Notes: generated by a model from the sequence alone, not told the origin. DNA of 64,000 bases from Gemmatimonadaceae bacterium (GCA_947457545.1 CANGXD010000002.1:48849-112848), one strand, 5' to 3'; numbered from the stretch's first letter, positions 24,948 to 34,379 are shown. Numbers and translations: made by a program.

Positions 24948-26485
24948 GTCCTGCTCCTCGGTGCGGGCGGCGCCCCGGCCGTTCCGCCGGGCGCCGCGTG
25001 AGTAAACGACGACAACATCCCCGTCACGAAGGTAATCGTCAGGCCGATCAGCACGTACCATGGCCAGGCGATCGTCGCCACGCCGCCCAGCGTCGGGGCC
25101 ATGGACGGATACGCCGCGACGATCTGCTTCGCGAACACGATGAACGCCATGCAGCCGATCCCTACGCTCATGCCGAGAATGGCATCCCGCTGGCTGGCGC
25201 GATCCCAGAACATGCCCAGGAAGAACCCGCCTAGCAGCCCACCCTGCGTGAACGACGCGATCGACAACGCGATCACCACGACCGGCGTCCCCTGTTCCTT
25301 GAACAACAGAGCTCCGGCCGTCAGTGCCACGCCCCACGCGAGTGCCAAAAACTTGCTCACCTTGAGGGTGCGCGGGTCGTCCGCACTCCGCCCGGTGAAG
25401 GGCAGGTAGATGTCGTACACCGACGACGCCGCCAACGCGTTGATCGCACCTGAGTGGGTGCTCATCGTCGCCGCGATGATGGCCGCGACGATCAACCCGA
25501 TCAGTCCGTGGGGCATCCGTTCGATGATGAACGTGGGGAAAATCTGGTCGGCTTGCGGAAAGCTCTGACCGCCGTACACCACCCACAGTCCCAGTCCCAC
25601 CATCAGGAACAAGGCCATCTGGGCGAACACCGCAAAGCCACTCCCGATGATCGCCACTTGGGCCTGCTTCAACGACCGGCTCGACAACAGCCGCTGCACG
25701 ATGATCTGATCGGCGCCATGCGAGGCCATCGCGAGGAATGCACCGCCAATGAGCCCCGCGAACATCGTATGCGGTCTGTCGAAGCCGGTGTACCAATCAA
25801 TCGCTTGCAGCTTGCCGGCCGCGCCCGCTCGATCGAGAATGGTCGTCCAGCCACCGTCGACGGCCTGCCCGAGCAGCACGATCGCCGAGATGCCACCAAC
25901 GAGGTAAATGCTCGCCTGCAGTAGCTCGGTCCACACGACCGCCTTCATGCCACCGCGATACGTGTAGATCACCGTGAGCACACCGAGCACGACGATCGCT
26001 GCCGGCATCGTGTACTCACGCGGCATCACCGGCCCGATGATCAGCGCCACGGGAATGGCCGTAGCGAACACGCGCACCGCATCCGCCATGGCGCGAGTGA
26101 TCATGAACACGACGGACGTGAAGCGGCGCGTCGCCAAACCGAAGCGTGTCTCGAGCAGCGCGTACGCGGTGACCAGGTTGCCGTTGAAGTAGCGCGGCAA
26201 CAGCGTGTACGCCACCACGATGCGACCGAGGATATACCCCGCGACGACTTCCAGGAATCCGAGATTGCCCGTATACGACAAGCCCGGAATGCTGATGAAC
26301 GTCAGTGCGGAGGTTTCACTCGCGACGATCGAGAACATCACCGCCCACCACGGAATGGCGCGCTCGGCCACGAAGTACTCGTTGGCCGACTTCTGCGAAC
26401 GCCCAATCCACATGCCCAACGCCGTCGTGCCACTCAGATAGAGCAGCAGCACGAACAGATCGAGCAGGTTGAATCGCCCCGTCAT
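24944..26485 (-). CDS. sodium:solute symporter (SSS family), probable amino-sugar importer
   Basis: 513 residues with about thirteen transmembrane helices. SSS features are LSGTTALGMWIGRSQKSANEYFVAERAIPWWAVM (shown as family start), SIVASETSALTFISIPG and MASHGADQIIVQRLLSSRS. It overlaps the kinase gene by four bases and follows the NagB-PIG-L gene by 12 bases. GlcNAc or a wall-derived sugar is therefore the likely substrate, by context only. Confidence 0.88.
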   Translation of the reverse strand: MTGRFNLLDLFVLLLYLSGTTALGMWIGRSQKSANEYFVAERAIPWWAVMFSIVASETSALTFISIPGLSYTGNLGFLEVVAGYILGRIVVAYTLLPRYFNGNLVTAYALLETRFGLATRRFTSVVFMITRAMADAVRVFATAIPVALIIGPVMPREYTMPAAIVVLGVLTVIYTYRGGMKAVVWTELLQASIYLVGGISAIVLLGQAVDGGWTTILDRAGAAGKLQAIDWYTGFDRPHTMFAGLIGGAFLAMASHGADQIIVQRLLSSRSLKQAQVAIIGSGFAVFAQMALFLMVGLGLWVVYGGQSFPQADQIFPTFIIERMPHGLIGLIVAAIIAATMSTHSGAINALAASSVYDIYLPFTGRSADDPRTLKVSKFLALAWGVALTAGALLFKEQGTPVVVIALSIASFTQGGLLGGFFLGMFWDRASQRDAILGMSVGIGCMAFIVFAKQIVAAYPSMAPTLGGVATIAWPWYVLIGLTITFVTGMLSSFTHAAPGGTAGAPPAPRSRT

Positions 26486-26497
26486 GCGACGAACCGA

Positions 26498-28456
26498 TCA
26501 GGCGATGACATACGCCTCCATGGCGAAATACTCCGCCAACCCGAGTTGATCCAACTGACGGGCCGTGGTCTTGTTTCGCTGCTCGACACGCTGCCAGAAC
26601 TCACGTTCGTCCTGACCGGGGAACGGCGCAGAATCCTTCTGCGATTGATGCTTGAAGATTGCCTGAATCTTGAGCGTCAATTCTTCCTGCGACAGCGGCA
26701 CCAGCACCGTGGCTTCCGTCACGGGCCATTCCTGCCACGCACCACGATACAGCCAGATCTCCGGACACTTCGCCGCCGCGTCGCCACCATACACTTCGGC
26801 AACGGCGAGATCGATCGCTTCCTTGCACATGCGGTGCGTGCCGTGTGGATCGGACAGGTCGCCGGCCACGAAGATCAGATCCGGCTGCAACTCACGCAGC
26901 AGGTCGGCGACAATCGCGACATCGGCCGGGCCAATGGGATCCTTCCGCACTTTGCCGGTCTGATAGAAGGGCAGGTTGAGGAAGCGCGCATGGGCCTTGT
27001 TCAACCCCATCACCTCGATTCCGCTCACCGCTTCCGATTCGCGAATGATCCGCTTGATGTCCTGCACTTCGGCGATATCGACGTCGCCGGCCTGCTTGCG
27101 CTCGAGGAATGCGTGCACGGTGTCCACGAGCGTCTTCACCGCCGTCCCGTCACCGATACGCTCGTCGTCCAGGCGCAGCAGGAAGTCCATGTAGCGACGC
27201 ACATCATGATCGAACACGGCGATGTTGCCGCTGGTCATGTACGCCACGGTCATGTCGTTGTCGTTCTCCACGAACTTGCGGAGAATACCGCCCATCGAGA
27301 TCACATCGTCATCAGGGTGCGGCGAGAAACAGATCGTCTTGAGGCCGCGCGGCAATTTGCTCTTGCCGCGAATCTTGGCACCGAGCACGTTGAACACCAG
27401 ACCGTTCACTGCCCCCGGTGACCCATGACGGGCTACGAGGCTCGTCAGATTGTTCTCGGCGTAGTCTGCCTGCGTGAGCTTGAGAATCGCCTTCTGCTGC
27501 TTCGCGGCGAGCCAGGTCACCGCCCGCACCGCCAGCGGTTCATCCCAGCGCACTTCGTCCAGCAACCACGGTGTGGCGACGCGCGTCAGATCGACAGCGG
27601 CCGCATCGTCGACGTAGAACGTCGTATTCGGGTGGCGCTGCAGGAACGTCGCCGCAACGGCACGGTCGATCTCTCCTTCGACGGCACGACGCACGATTCC
27701 CGACTTGTGTTCGCCCGTCGCCAGAATCGCCACCTCACGCGCGGCCATGATGGTCGCAATACCCATCGTCAGCGCTTCGCGAGGAACGTTCTCTTCGCCG
27801 AAGAAATCGGCGGCGGCATCGCGACGCGTGATCGAGTCCAGGTGCACCAGACGCGTGCGGCTCTGCTCTCCGGAGCCGGGCTCGTTGAACCCGATGTGCC
27901 CCGTCTTGCCGATGCCAAGCAGCTGGAAATCGATGCCACCCGCCGCCACGATCGCTGCTTCGTACGCGTCACACGCGGCATCCACATCCGCCCGGGCGAG
28001 CGCGCCGTCGGGGATATGAACATTGGCCGCATCGATGTCCACGTGCGAGAACAGATTCTCCCACATGAAACGGTGATACGAATGAATGCTGTCAGCGCGC
28101 ATCGGGTAGTACTCGTCCAGATTGAACGAGACCACGTGGCGGAAGCTGAGCCCTTCTTCCCGATGCAGGCGGATGAGCTCGCGGTACACGCCAATGGGCG
28201 TGCTGCCGGTGGCCAATCCAAGCACGAGGGAGCGGCCACCGGCCGCCCGTTCGCGAATGAGCGTCGCAATACGCCCGGCGACAACCCTCGCCATTGCACC
28301 GTGTTCATCGATGATCACGGTGGGGATGCGTTCACGGGCGGTACCGGTCACGCCGGCGTGTACAAAGGGCGATCCCCCAACGCGCGCAGGCCCGGCGCTC
28401 GTATCGAGCGCGCGGGCCTGGGATGCGTCAGAGGCCACCGCGGATGAGGAGGCCAT
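26498..28456 (-). CDS. nagB: glucosamine-6-phosphate deaminase fused to a PIG-L deacetylase domain
   Basis: 652 residues, about twice a normal NagB. The N-terminal NagB domain (about 45-310) has LGLATGSTPIGVY, FNLDEYY and GIGKTGHIGFNEPGS, and converts GlcN-6-P to fructose-6-P and ammonia. The C-terminal LmbE/PIG-L domain (about 365-600) has the zinc motif SPHPDDDVISMGG and a downstream HGTH. Such domains remove N-acetyl groups, so this protein may both deacetylate GlcNAc-6-P and deaminate the product, replacing NagA. It is the first gene of a three-gene operon with the symporter and kinase. The first ~40 residues are variable, so the exact start is uncertain. Confidence 0.92.
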   Translation of the reverse strand: MASSSAVASDASQARALDTSAGPARVGGSPFVHAGVTGTARERIPTVIIDEHGAMARVVAGRIATLIRERAAGGRSLVLGLATGSTPIGVYRELIRLHREEGLSFRHVVSFNLDEYYPMRADSIHSYHRFMWENLFSHVDIDAANVHIPDGALARADVDAACDAYEAAIVAAGGIDFQLLGIGKTGHIGFNEPGSGEQSRTRLVHLDSITRRDAAADFFGEENVPREALTMGIATIMAAREVAILATGEHKSGIVRRAVEGEIDRAVAATFLQRHPNTTFYVDDAAAVDLTRVATPWLLDEVRWDEPLAVRAVTWLAAKQQKAILKLTQADYAENNLTSLVARHGSPGAVNGLVFNVLGAKIRGKSKLPRGLKTICFSPHPDDDVISMGGILRKFVENDNDMTVAYMTSGNIAVFDHDVRRYMDFLLRLDDERIGDGTAVKTLVDTVHAFLERKQAGDVDIAEVQDIKRIIRESEAVSGIEVMGLNKAHARFLNLPFYQTGKVRKDPIGPADVAIVADLLRELQPDLIFVAGDLSDPHGTHRMCKEAIDLAVAEVYGGDAAAKCPEIWLYRGAWQEWPVTEATVLVPLSQEELTLKIQAIFKHQSQKDSAPFPGQDEREFWQRVEQRNKTTARQLDQLGLAEYFAMEAYVIA

Positions 28457-28488
28457 TGATATGAATGAAACGGGGAGTGTGGTGGGAG

Positions 28489-28510
28489 CCCGCGCAGCAC
28501 GCTGCGCGGG
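28489..28510 (-). terminator. hairpin after the Fe-S carrier gene
   Basis: CCCGCGCAGC and GCTGCGCGGG are perfect arms around AC, between the A-type carrier gene and the NagB fusion gene. There is no long T tract. Confidence 0.5.
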
Positions 28511-28522
28511 AGTCCTTGCGAA

Positions 28523-28879
28523 TCAGGCCGAGAACGAGCTGCCGCAGCCGCAGCCGCCCGTGCTGTTCGGGTTCTTGAACGTGAAGCCGGAGCCCTGCAT
28601 CGACGACGTGTAATCGATGATCGTGCCGCTGAGATACTGCGCCGAGAACGGATCGACGAACACCTTGATCCCCTCGAGCTCGATCGTCAGATCGTCGTCC
28701 GCCGACTTGTCTTCGATCACTAAGCCGTACTTGAAGCCGCTGCATCCGCCGGGCATAACCGACACGCGCAGTCCACCCTGCTCGACCGTGACGCCCTCGG
28801 CTTCCATGAACTTGCGCACTTCGCCGGCGGCGACAGGCGTGAGAACCACCATGACATCCGGCTGCTGCATCGTGCTCAT
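28523..28879 (-). CDS. erpA: A-type iron-sulfur carrier protein (IscA/ErpA/HesB family)
   Basis: 118 residues. Three conserved cysteines: one in VMPGGCSGFKYGL and two in the C-terminal GGCGCGSSF. These proteins deliver Fe-S clusters to apo-targets. The ORF track starts at 29080, but ATG 28879 has a GGAGG site nine bases upstream. It is monocistronic; no other Fe-S assembly genes are adjacent. ErpA and IscA cannot be separated with certainty. Confidence 0.9.
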   Translation of the reverse strand: MSTMQQPDVMVVLTPVAAGEVRKFMEAEGVTVEQGGLRVSVMPGGCSGFKYGLVIEDKSADDDLTIELEGIKVFVDPFSAQYLSGTIIDYTSSMQGSGFTFKNPNSTGGCGCGSSFSA

Positions 28880-29091
28880 ACTCGTCCTCCGATACGGCCA
28901 GAGAGGGCTCTGACCCGATAGACTGCGCGGCCGTGGTCCACTCGCCCTCGCGAATGGTCCCTCTGGCAGCGTCAGCACGTCCTTTGAAAAAAATAACGAC
29001 AGGATCACTCCCCTTGCAAGAAACCCGGGGAAACGCGGCAAGATCCCTCGCGTCTCTACGGGCGGCTTGGCAATCGGCACCGTCGTGGCGC
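28880..29091. other. intergenic region
   Basis: About 210 bases holding the promoter of the A-type carrier gene and the tail of the serine hydrolase transcript. An AT-rich block (GAAAAAAATAACG, 28985-28997) stands out. No gene is seen. Confidence 0.4.
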
Positions 29092-30282
29092 CTAGGGACG
29101 GGGAAGCGCACCGACAACCGCATCGGCCAGCGCCGTGCGGACCCCGCCGATTATCAGGTTCTGGCGCGTGGGGTTCACGCGGTTGGTCAGGAGCACCACG
29201 AACAGGTTCCGCTCAGGGTCCATCCACACCGAGGTCCCGGTAAATCCCGTGTGCCCGAAGGCCGCCGCCGAGAGCCGTGTACCCGCCGAGTTGCGGCCCG
29301 TTGGCGTTTCCCATCCGAGCGCACGACGCGAAACGGTCGTGTCCTGCACGCGCGTAAAGGCCACGACCGTAGCCGAATCGAAGACCCGCACGCCGTCGAG
29401 CGTTCCGTGGTTCAGATACAGTCTCGCAAAGCGCGCCATGTCGCGAGCCGTCGAGAAAAGTCCCGCGTGACCCGAGACCCCACCGAGTCGCGCGGCATTC
29501 TCGTCATGCACCTCCCCGCGCAGCTTCCGCTGACGCCACGGATCCTGCTCCGTCGGGGCAATGCGCGCGCGCCACGAGCCTGGTGGCAAAAAGCGAGTGT
29601 CCCGCATTCCGGCCGGGCCGAAAACACGTTGAGCGTCGTACTGCGCCAGCGTCATGCCCGTGACCCGCTCAACCAGCGCGCCCATGAGGATGAATCCGAG
29701 GTCGCTGTAGACGAACCGTACTCCGGGAGCCGTATCGAGTGGCGTGGCCAAGACCTGGCGCATGGCGTCGGCCGGGGTGTCCGTCTCCTTGTACAAGGCC
29801 CGCCAGGCAGGAAGCCCCGCACTGTGCGTCATCACGTGGCGCACCGTCACTCGCTCGGCACCCGAGACTTTCCACTCGGGCAGGTACTTGGTGACCGGGG
29901 CATTGAGGTCCACGGCACCGCTTGCCACCAGCTGCAACATGGCACTCGTGGTCCCCACCACCTTCGTGAGTGAGGCCATGTCCCACACGGTTTGTGCGCT
30001 CGGGCGCGCTGCGTCGGCACTATCCAATCGCCCAGCGCCGTACTCGGCGATAATCCCCTCTCTCGTGCCAATCACGGCGTAGGCCCCCGGAAAGGCCCCG
30101 TTGGTCACCGCCGCATCGAGCACGCGCCGCACACTGTCGAGAACAGCCCGCTGGACGGTTACCGGCACCGGCGCAGTCGGCGCGAGTGGCGCAACCGATC
30201 GGTGAGTGCAGGCCAACACCAGGACGGCACCCGACGCCACCTTTCCGATACGGAGCATCCGCTGCCAGTGTAGCTTCAGCAT
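29092..30282 (-). CDS. lipoprotein serine hydrolase of the beta-lactamase fold (AmiE/EstB-like)
   Basis: About 396 residues from ATG 30282. It has a lipobox (VLVLAC) and the class C beta-lactamase-type motifs SxxK in MASLTK, YxN-like YSD, and HTG in FGHTGFTG in place of KTG. The ORF-track start at 30621 crosses into the divergent gene. In Bacillus, a member of this family (AmiE) removes peptide from MurNAc and is encoded next to the muramidase NamZ. A NamZ homologue lies divergently next door here, so a wall-salvage role is likely. Esterase or D-aminopeptidase activity is the alternative. Confidence 0.8.
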   Translation of the reverse strand: MLKLHWQRMLRIGKVASGAVLVLACTHRSVAPLAPTAPVPVTVQRAVLDSVRRVLDAAVTNGAFPGAYAVIGTREGIIAEYGAGRLDSADAARPSAQTVWDMASLTKVVGTTSAMLQLVASGAVDLNAPVTKYLPEWKVSGAERVTVRHVMTHSAGLPAWRALYKETDTPADAMRQVLATPLDTAPGVRFVYSDLGFILMGALVERVTGMTLAQYDAQRVFGPAGMRDTRFLPPGSWRARIAPTEQDPWRQRKLRGEVHDENAARLGGVSGHAGLFSTARDMARFARLYLNHGTLDGVRVFDSATVVAFTRVQDTTVSRRALGWETPTGRNSAGTRLSAAAFGHTGFTGTSVWMDPERNLFVVLLTNRVNPTRQNLIIGGVRTALADAVVGALPRP

Positions 30283-30388
30283 GGGGACCGCACGGCCATC
30301 GGGTCGGGTATGGAGCTGGAAAGCGGTCATGTAGTGGGGAGTGGCGGGAGGCGCATTGCAGCGCCTTGAACCTAAGGGAGAAACGCGC

Positions 30389-31738
30389 GTGAACGCGATG
30401 AAGACGTTGGTGACCTGTGTGACGTTGGCCATCGCTGTGGCCGCGATCGGCTGCGCGGGCGGCAATCGACCGGACGACGGGCCGATTCCTGAGGACATGG
30501 CCGACCTACCACCGGGTATGCGCCTCCGCAACTTCGATCGCAAGGTGCGCCCCGGCATCACGGTGCTCTTGGACGATAGCATCAAGCTCGTGGCGGGCAA
30601 GCGCGTCGCGCTCGTGACCAATCAGACGGGCGTCGACGAAAAAGGGCGGCGGTCGGTCGACCTGCTCTTCGCCGATGCCCGCGCGCAGCGGGCCGGCGTC
30701 AAGCTGGTGAAACTCTTCGCCCCCGAACATGGGGCCGCGGGCACTGCCGACCGCGAGGGTCTCGGCGACGAACGCGACCAGAAAACGGGTTTGGTGGTGC
30801 ACTCGCTCTATCAGCGGCACACCATGGCGCCCGCCGACAGCCTCTTGCAGGATGTCGATGTCCTCGTCGTCGACTTGCAGGACATCGGCACCAGGACGTG
30901 GACGTATGCGGGCGTCGTGTTGTACAGCATGCAGGCCGCCGAGCGTCGAGGGATTCCGGTTCTGGTGCTCGACCGGCCCAACCCCATTTCGGGCGGCGCC
31001 ACCGAAGGCGTTCTCCTCGACTCCGCCCTCGCCAACGCCTCGTACCCAACCCCGACCGGGCGTACGAACGGGTTTGCGATTTTCCCGACGCCGCTGCGCC
31101 ACGGACTCACGATGGGAGAGTTGGCCCGACTCTTTCAGGCGAACCTCAAGATGAGCGCGCGCCTGACGGTGATCCCCATGCGGAACTGGCGTCGCACCAT
31201 GTGGTTCGACGACACCGATCTGCCATGGATCAAGCCGTCGCCCAATATGCCGAACATCACCTCGGCGCTCTTGTATCCGGCGCTGGTGCCGTTTGAAGCG
31301 AGCAACGTGTCCGTCGGCCGCGGCACCGATCAGCCGTTCCAGCGCTTCGGCGCCTCATGGCTACGCGCGGATTCCGTGGTACGACTCCTCGAAGACCTCA
31401 CGTTGACCGGTGTACGATTCCGTGCGGAGCGCTTTACGCCGGAGAAGCCCGGCGACGGCAAGTTCGCTGGGCGCAGTATTCCGGGGGTTCGCATGGAACT
31501 GCTCGATCGCGAGCGCGTCCAGCCGGCACGGGTTGGCGCAGCCATCCTGTGGGCGCTCAACCGGGTACACCCGGACTCCCTCAAGATCACGCCCGCCGGC
31601 TTCGATCTGCGCATGGGCTCGGCCAAGCTCCGGGAGACGCTGATGGCCGGCGCGGACCCGGATGCGGTCCTCGATCGCCTCTTGCCCTCGGTCGTTGCCT
31701 TCGAAAAGGACGCCAGACGCTTTCATCTCTACCGTTGA
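30389..31738 (+). CDS. DUF1343 lipoprotein, exo-beta-N-acetylmuramidase NamZ-like
   Basis: 449 residues. GTG 30389 has an AAGGGAG site about eight bases upstream; ATG 30398 is too far from it. The lipobox is AAIGCAG. DUF1343/GH171 motifs present are VALVTNQTGVD, KLFAPEHGAAG, VLVVDLQDIGTRTWTY, VLDRPNPI and WIKPSPNMP. NamZ cleaves terminal MurNAc from peptidoglycan. The divergent serine hydrolase could first free the sugar from its peptide. The released amino sugars could then feed the GlcNAc operon at 23997-28456. Confidence 0.85.
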   Translation: MNAMKTLVTCVTLAIAVAAIGCAGGNRPDDGPIPEDMADLPPGMRLRNFDRKVRPGITVLLDDSIKLVAGKRVALVTNQTGVDEKGRRSVDLLFADARAQRAGVKLVKLFAPEHGAAGTADREGLGDERDQKTGLVVHSLYQRHTMAPADSLLQDVDVLVVDLQDIGTRTWTYAGVVLYSMQAAERRGIPVLVLDRPNPISGGATEGVLLDSALANASYPTPTGRTNGFAIFPTPLRHGLTMGELARLFQANLKMSARLTVIPMRNWRRTMWFDDTDLPWIKPSPNMPNITSALLYPALVPFEASNVSVGRGTDQPFQRFGASWLRADSVVRLLEDLTLTGVRFRAERFTPEKPGDGKFAGRSIPGVRMELLDRERVQPARVGAAILWALNRVHPDSLKITPAGFDLRMGSAKLRETLMAGADPDAVLDRLLPSVVAFEKDARRFHLYR

Positions 31739-31851
31739 CAGTCGGTAAGTTCTAGCTTTCCAAGGCTATTCCCGAACCCGGCCATATCCGGGAACGGCGT
31801 TTCCCGGCCGCGCCGTCGACGGCTCGACCGGGTCCAGTCACTGTTTCCCTG

Positions 31852-32493
31852 ATGAAAGCCTTGTGGAGCGCCATCGTTAGCGGATACCTGCGAGTCATTG
31901 CCCCCGTGGCAGACTGGTTGGTCGCGAAGCGCGTGCGCCCGAACACCATCACCACCGTCGGGACGATCTGTACCTGCACGGCGGGGGTCATCTTTGCCAC
32001 CGGACATATCAGCATCGGTGGCTGGTTCCTCGGACTGACGGCGTTGTTCGACGTGCTCGACGGGACGGTCGCGCGTCGCACCGGCACCACGTCGCAGTTC
32101 GGTGCCTTCTACGACTCGACGCTCGACCGGGTCGCCGACGGGTTTCTGCTGGGCGGACTCGTGGTCTTCTACGCCACGCATCCCATTCATGCCAACAAAG
32201 CCATGGTGATCGTGGCGACGTTGGCTCTCATTGCGGCATTCCTCACGTCGTATACGAACGCTCGCGCCGAAGGGCTCGGATTTTCGGCGCGCGTGGGAGT
32301 GCTGCAGCGCCCCGAGCGCATCACCCTGTTGGCTGCACCGCAGGCCCTCTTTGGTCTCGCGCTGCATGGGTGGGTGCTCGCCGGTATCGTCACGCTGCTG
32401 ATGGTGACCGCCTGGATCACCTTCTTTCAGCGCATGGCGTACGTGCACCGCATCACAACGGCTGCCCCGACATCTACCTCTCCTGGAGAATAA
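31852..32493 (+). CDS. CDP-alcohol phosphatidyltransferase, probable phosphatidylinositol-phosphate synthase
   Basis: 213 residues with several transmembrane helices. The full family motif D-x2-DG-x2-AR-x8-G-x3-D-x3-D is present as D67, D70-G71, A74-R75, G84, D88 and D92. The family joins CDP-diacylglycerol to an alcohol phosphate. The next gene, six bases on, makes inositol-3-phosphate, so inositol-3-phosphate is the likely acceptor. Phosphatidylglycerolphosphate synthase is the alternative. Confidence 0.85.
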   Translation: MKALWSAIVSGYLRVIAPVADWLVAKRVRPNTITTVGTICTCTAGVIFATGHISIGGWFLGLTALFDVLDGTVARRTGTTSQFGAFYDSTLDRVADGFLLGGLVVFYATHPIHANKAMVIVATLALIAAFLTSYTNARAEGLGFSARVGVLQRPERITLLAAPQALFGLALHGWVLAGIVTLLMVTAWITFFQRMAYVHRITTAAPTSTSPGE

Positions 32494-32498
32494 TCAGA

Positions 32499-33830
32499 GT
32501 GTCCGACTCGACCCGCGGGACTCCCGCGAATATCGCCCCGGCTACGGGGAAGCTCGCCATCTTTACGCCGGGCCTCGGCGCCGTGGCGACGACCTTTATC
32601 GCCGGCGTCGAGCGCGTGCGCCGCGGCCTCTCGGTGCCTATCGGTTCGCTCACGCAGATGGCGACGATCCGCCTCGGCAAGCGCACGGACAACCGCAGCC
32701 CGCTCATCAAGGAATTCGTGCCGCTGGCCGGCCTCGACGACATCGTCTTTGGCGCCTGGGATCCCATTCCTGATGACGCGTACACGGCCGCCACGAAGGC
32801 CGGTGTGCTGACCAAGGATGATCTCGAGCCGGTCGCCGATTTCCTCAAGGGCATCAAGCCCATGCCGGCCGTTTTCGAAAGCCGCTACGTCACGCGCATC
32901 ACCGGCGCGACCAACGTCAAGACGGGCGCCACCAAGCGCGACCTCGCCGAACAGCTGCGCGCCGACATGCGCAACTTCATGGCTGCCAATGGCGCCACAC
33001 GTGGCGCGATGGTGTGGACCGGTTCGACCGAGACGTACATCAAGGCCGGACCGCAGCACCAGACGATCGAAGCGTTCGAAAAGGCGATGGACGAGAATGA
33101 TGACTCGATCGCGCCGTCCATGCTGTACGCCTATGCGGCCATCATGGAAGGCGTCGCCTACTGCAACGGTGCGCCCAACCTCTCTGCCGATTTCCCGGCC
33201 CTCGTCGATCTCGCCAACAAGCGCGGCGTCGTCATCTCGGGTAAGGACTTCAAGACCGGACAGACGTGGATGAAGACCGTCATCGCGCCGGGCATGAAGG
33301 CGCGTATGCTCGGCCTCGAAGGGTGGTACTCCACCAACATCCTCGGCAATCGCGACGGCGAAGTCCTCGATGATCCGGCGTCCTTCAAGACGAAGGAAGA
33401 GTCGAAGCTCTCCGTGCTGCACACCATCCTGCAGCCCGACAAGTACCCGGAGCTGTACAAGGATTTCTCGCACGTGGTGCGGATCAACTACTACCCACCG
33501 CGCGGCGACAACAAGGAAGGCTGGGACAACATCGACATCAAGGGGTGGCTCGGCTACCCGATGCAGATCAAGGTCAACTTCCTCTGCCGCGATTCCATCC
33601 TGGCGGCGCCGCTCGTGCTCGACCTCGCGTTGTTCTCGGACTTCGCGCAGCGTGCCGGCATGAAGGGCATTCAGGAATGGTTAAGCTTCTATTACAAGGC
33701 GCCTACGACGGCTGCGGGACTTCAGCCCGAGCATGATCTTTTCATTCAGCAGACCAAGCTGAAGAACACGCTTCGCCACCTCATGGGCGAAGATCAGATC
33801 ACGCACCTCGGACTCGAATACTACCAGTGA
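32499..33830 (+). CDS. ino1: inositol-3-phosphate synthase
   Basis: 443 residues from GTG 32499 (GGAG site upstream). The ORF-track start overlaps the previous gene. Family landmarks include the N-terminal dinucleotide-binding segment (FTPGLGAVATTFIAGV), NGAPNLSADFPAL, SGKDFKTGQTWMKT and a Lys-rich active-site region (QIKVNFLCRDSILAAPLVLDL). It isomerises and cyclises glucose-6-phosphate to 1L-myo-inositol-3-phosphate using NAD+. It is coupled with the CDP-alcohol transferase before it; the lipoprotein after it overlaps its stop. Confidence 0.93.
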   Translation: MSDSTRGTPANIAPATGKLAIFTPGLGAVATTFIAGVERVRRGLSVPIGSLTQMATIRLGKRTDNRSPLIKEFVPLAGLDDIVFGAWDPIPDDAYTAATKAGVLTKDDLEPVADFLKGIKPMPAVFESRYVTRITGATNVKTGATKRDLAEQLRADMRNFMAANGATRGAMVWTGSTETYIKAGPQHQTIEAFEKAMDENDDSIAPSMLYAYAAIMEGVAYCNGAPNLSADFPALVDLANKRGVVISGKDFKTGQTWMKTVIAPGMKARMLGLEGWYSTNILGNRDGEVLDDPASFKTKEESKLSVLHTILQPDKYPELYKDFSHVVRINYYPPRGDNKEGWDNIDIKGWLGYPMQIKVNFLCRDSILAAPLVLDLALFSDFAQRAGMKGIQEWLSFYYKAPTTAAGLQPEHDLFIQQTKLKNTLRHLMGEDQITHLGLEYYQ

Positions 33831-34357
33831 TGCTCATGCGCGCGCGTCGGTTCGGTCGTGCGGTTGCCTTTGTCGTAGCCGGTGCGCTCAGCGCCGGGTG
33901 CGACGCGGGTCGCCCGCCCTTGGGTGAGCTCCGTCTTCGCACGGAAGACTTTACCATCCGTGTCTCGCCCGAGACCCGGCCAACGCGCGCGCTGGAGCCC
34001 ATCACCTGGCGCGTCGTCATCCATGACACGAAGACCGGCCTGCCCATTCAGGGCGGGCAGGGCCGGATCTTCGGCACCAACAAAGATCTGAAAACGGTGG
34101 CCAACGGGCTCGAGGAAACGGGCGAGTTGGGCACGTATCGCAGCAATCTCATGTTCGTCACCGCGGGGATGTGGGCGATGGCGGTGCAGTTCCGCCGCGA
34201 CTCCACCCAGATTCTGCAGAAGACGCAGGACTGGACGCAGGATATCCTGTCCGCGGACGAACCCGGCAACATTCAGACACCAACCTCGACGCGAGTCACG
34301 GACACCGCCAAGACACCGGCCGTTGCGCCTGATTCCACCCGGAAGCCGGCTCCCTGA
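33830..34357 (+). CDS. uncharacterised lipoprotein, possible FixH/YtkA-like beta domain
   Basis: 175 residues with a lipobox in AGALSAGCDAG. The mature part resembles small beta-sandwich YtkA/FixH-type domains (RALEPITWRVVIHDTKTGLPI, MFVTAGMWAMAVQF), followed by a Thr/Pro-rich tail. Start codons at 33827, 33830 and 33836 are all possible. It overlaps the inositol-3-phosphate synthase stop. Function unknown. Confidence 0.65.
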   Translation: MLMRARRFGRAVAFVVAGALSAGCDAGRPPLGELRLRTEDFTIRVSPETRPTRALEPITWRVVIHDTKTGLPIQGGQGRIFGTNKDLKTVANGLEETGELGTYRSNLMFVTAGMWAMAVQFRRDSTQILQKTQDWTQDILSADEPGNIQTPTSTRVTDTAKTPAVAPDSTRKPAP

Positions 34358-34379
34358 CGGGAGTCGACGGAGTATCCCC

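Noticed and set aside
24948-25796. N-terminal extension of the kinase ORF
   Set aside because: The upstream part is out of frame with, and inside, the symporter gene; ATG 24947 has a strong ribosome-binding site.
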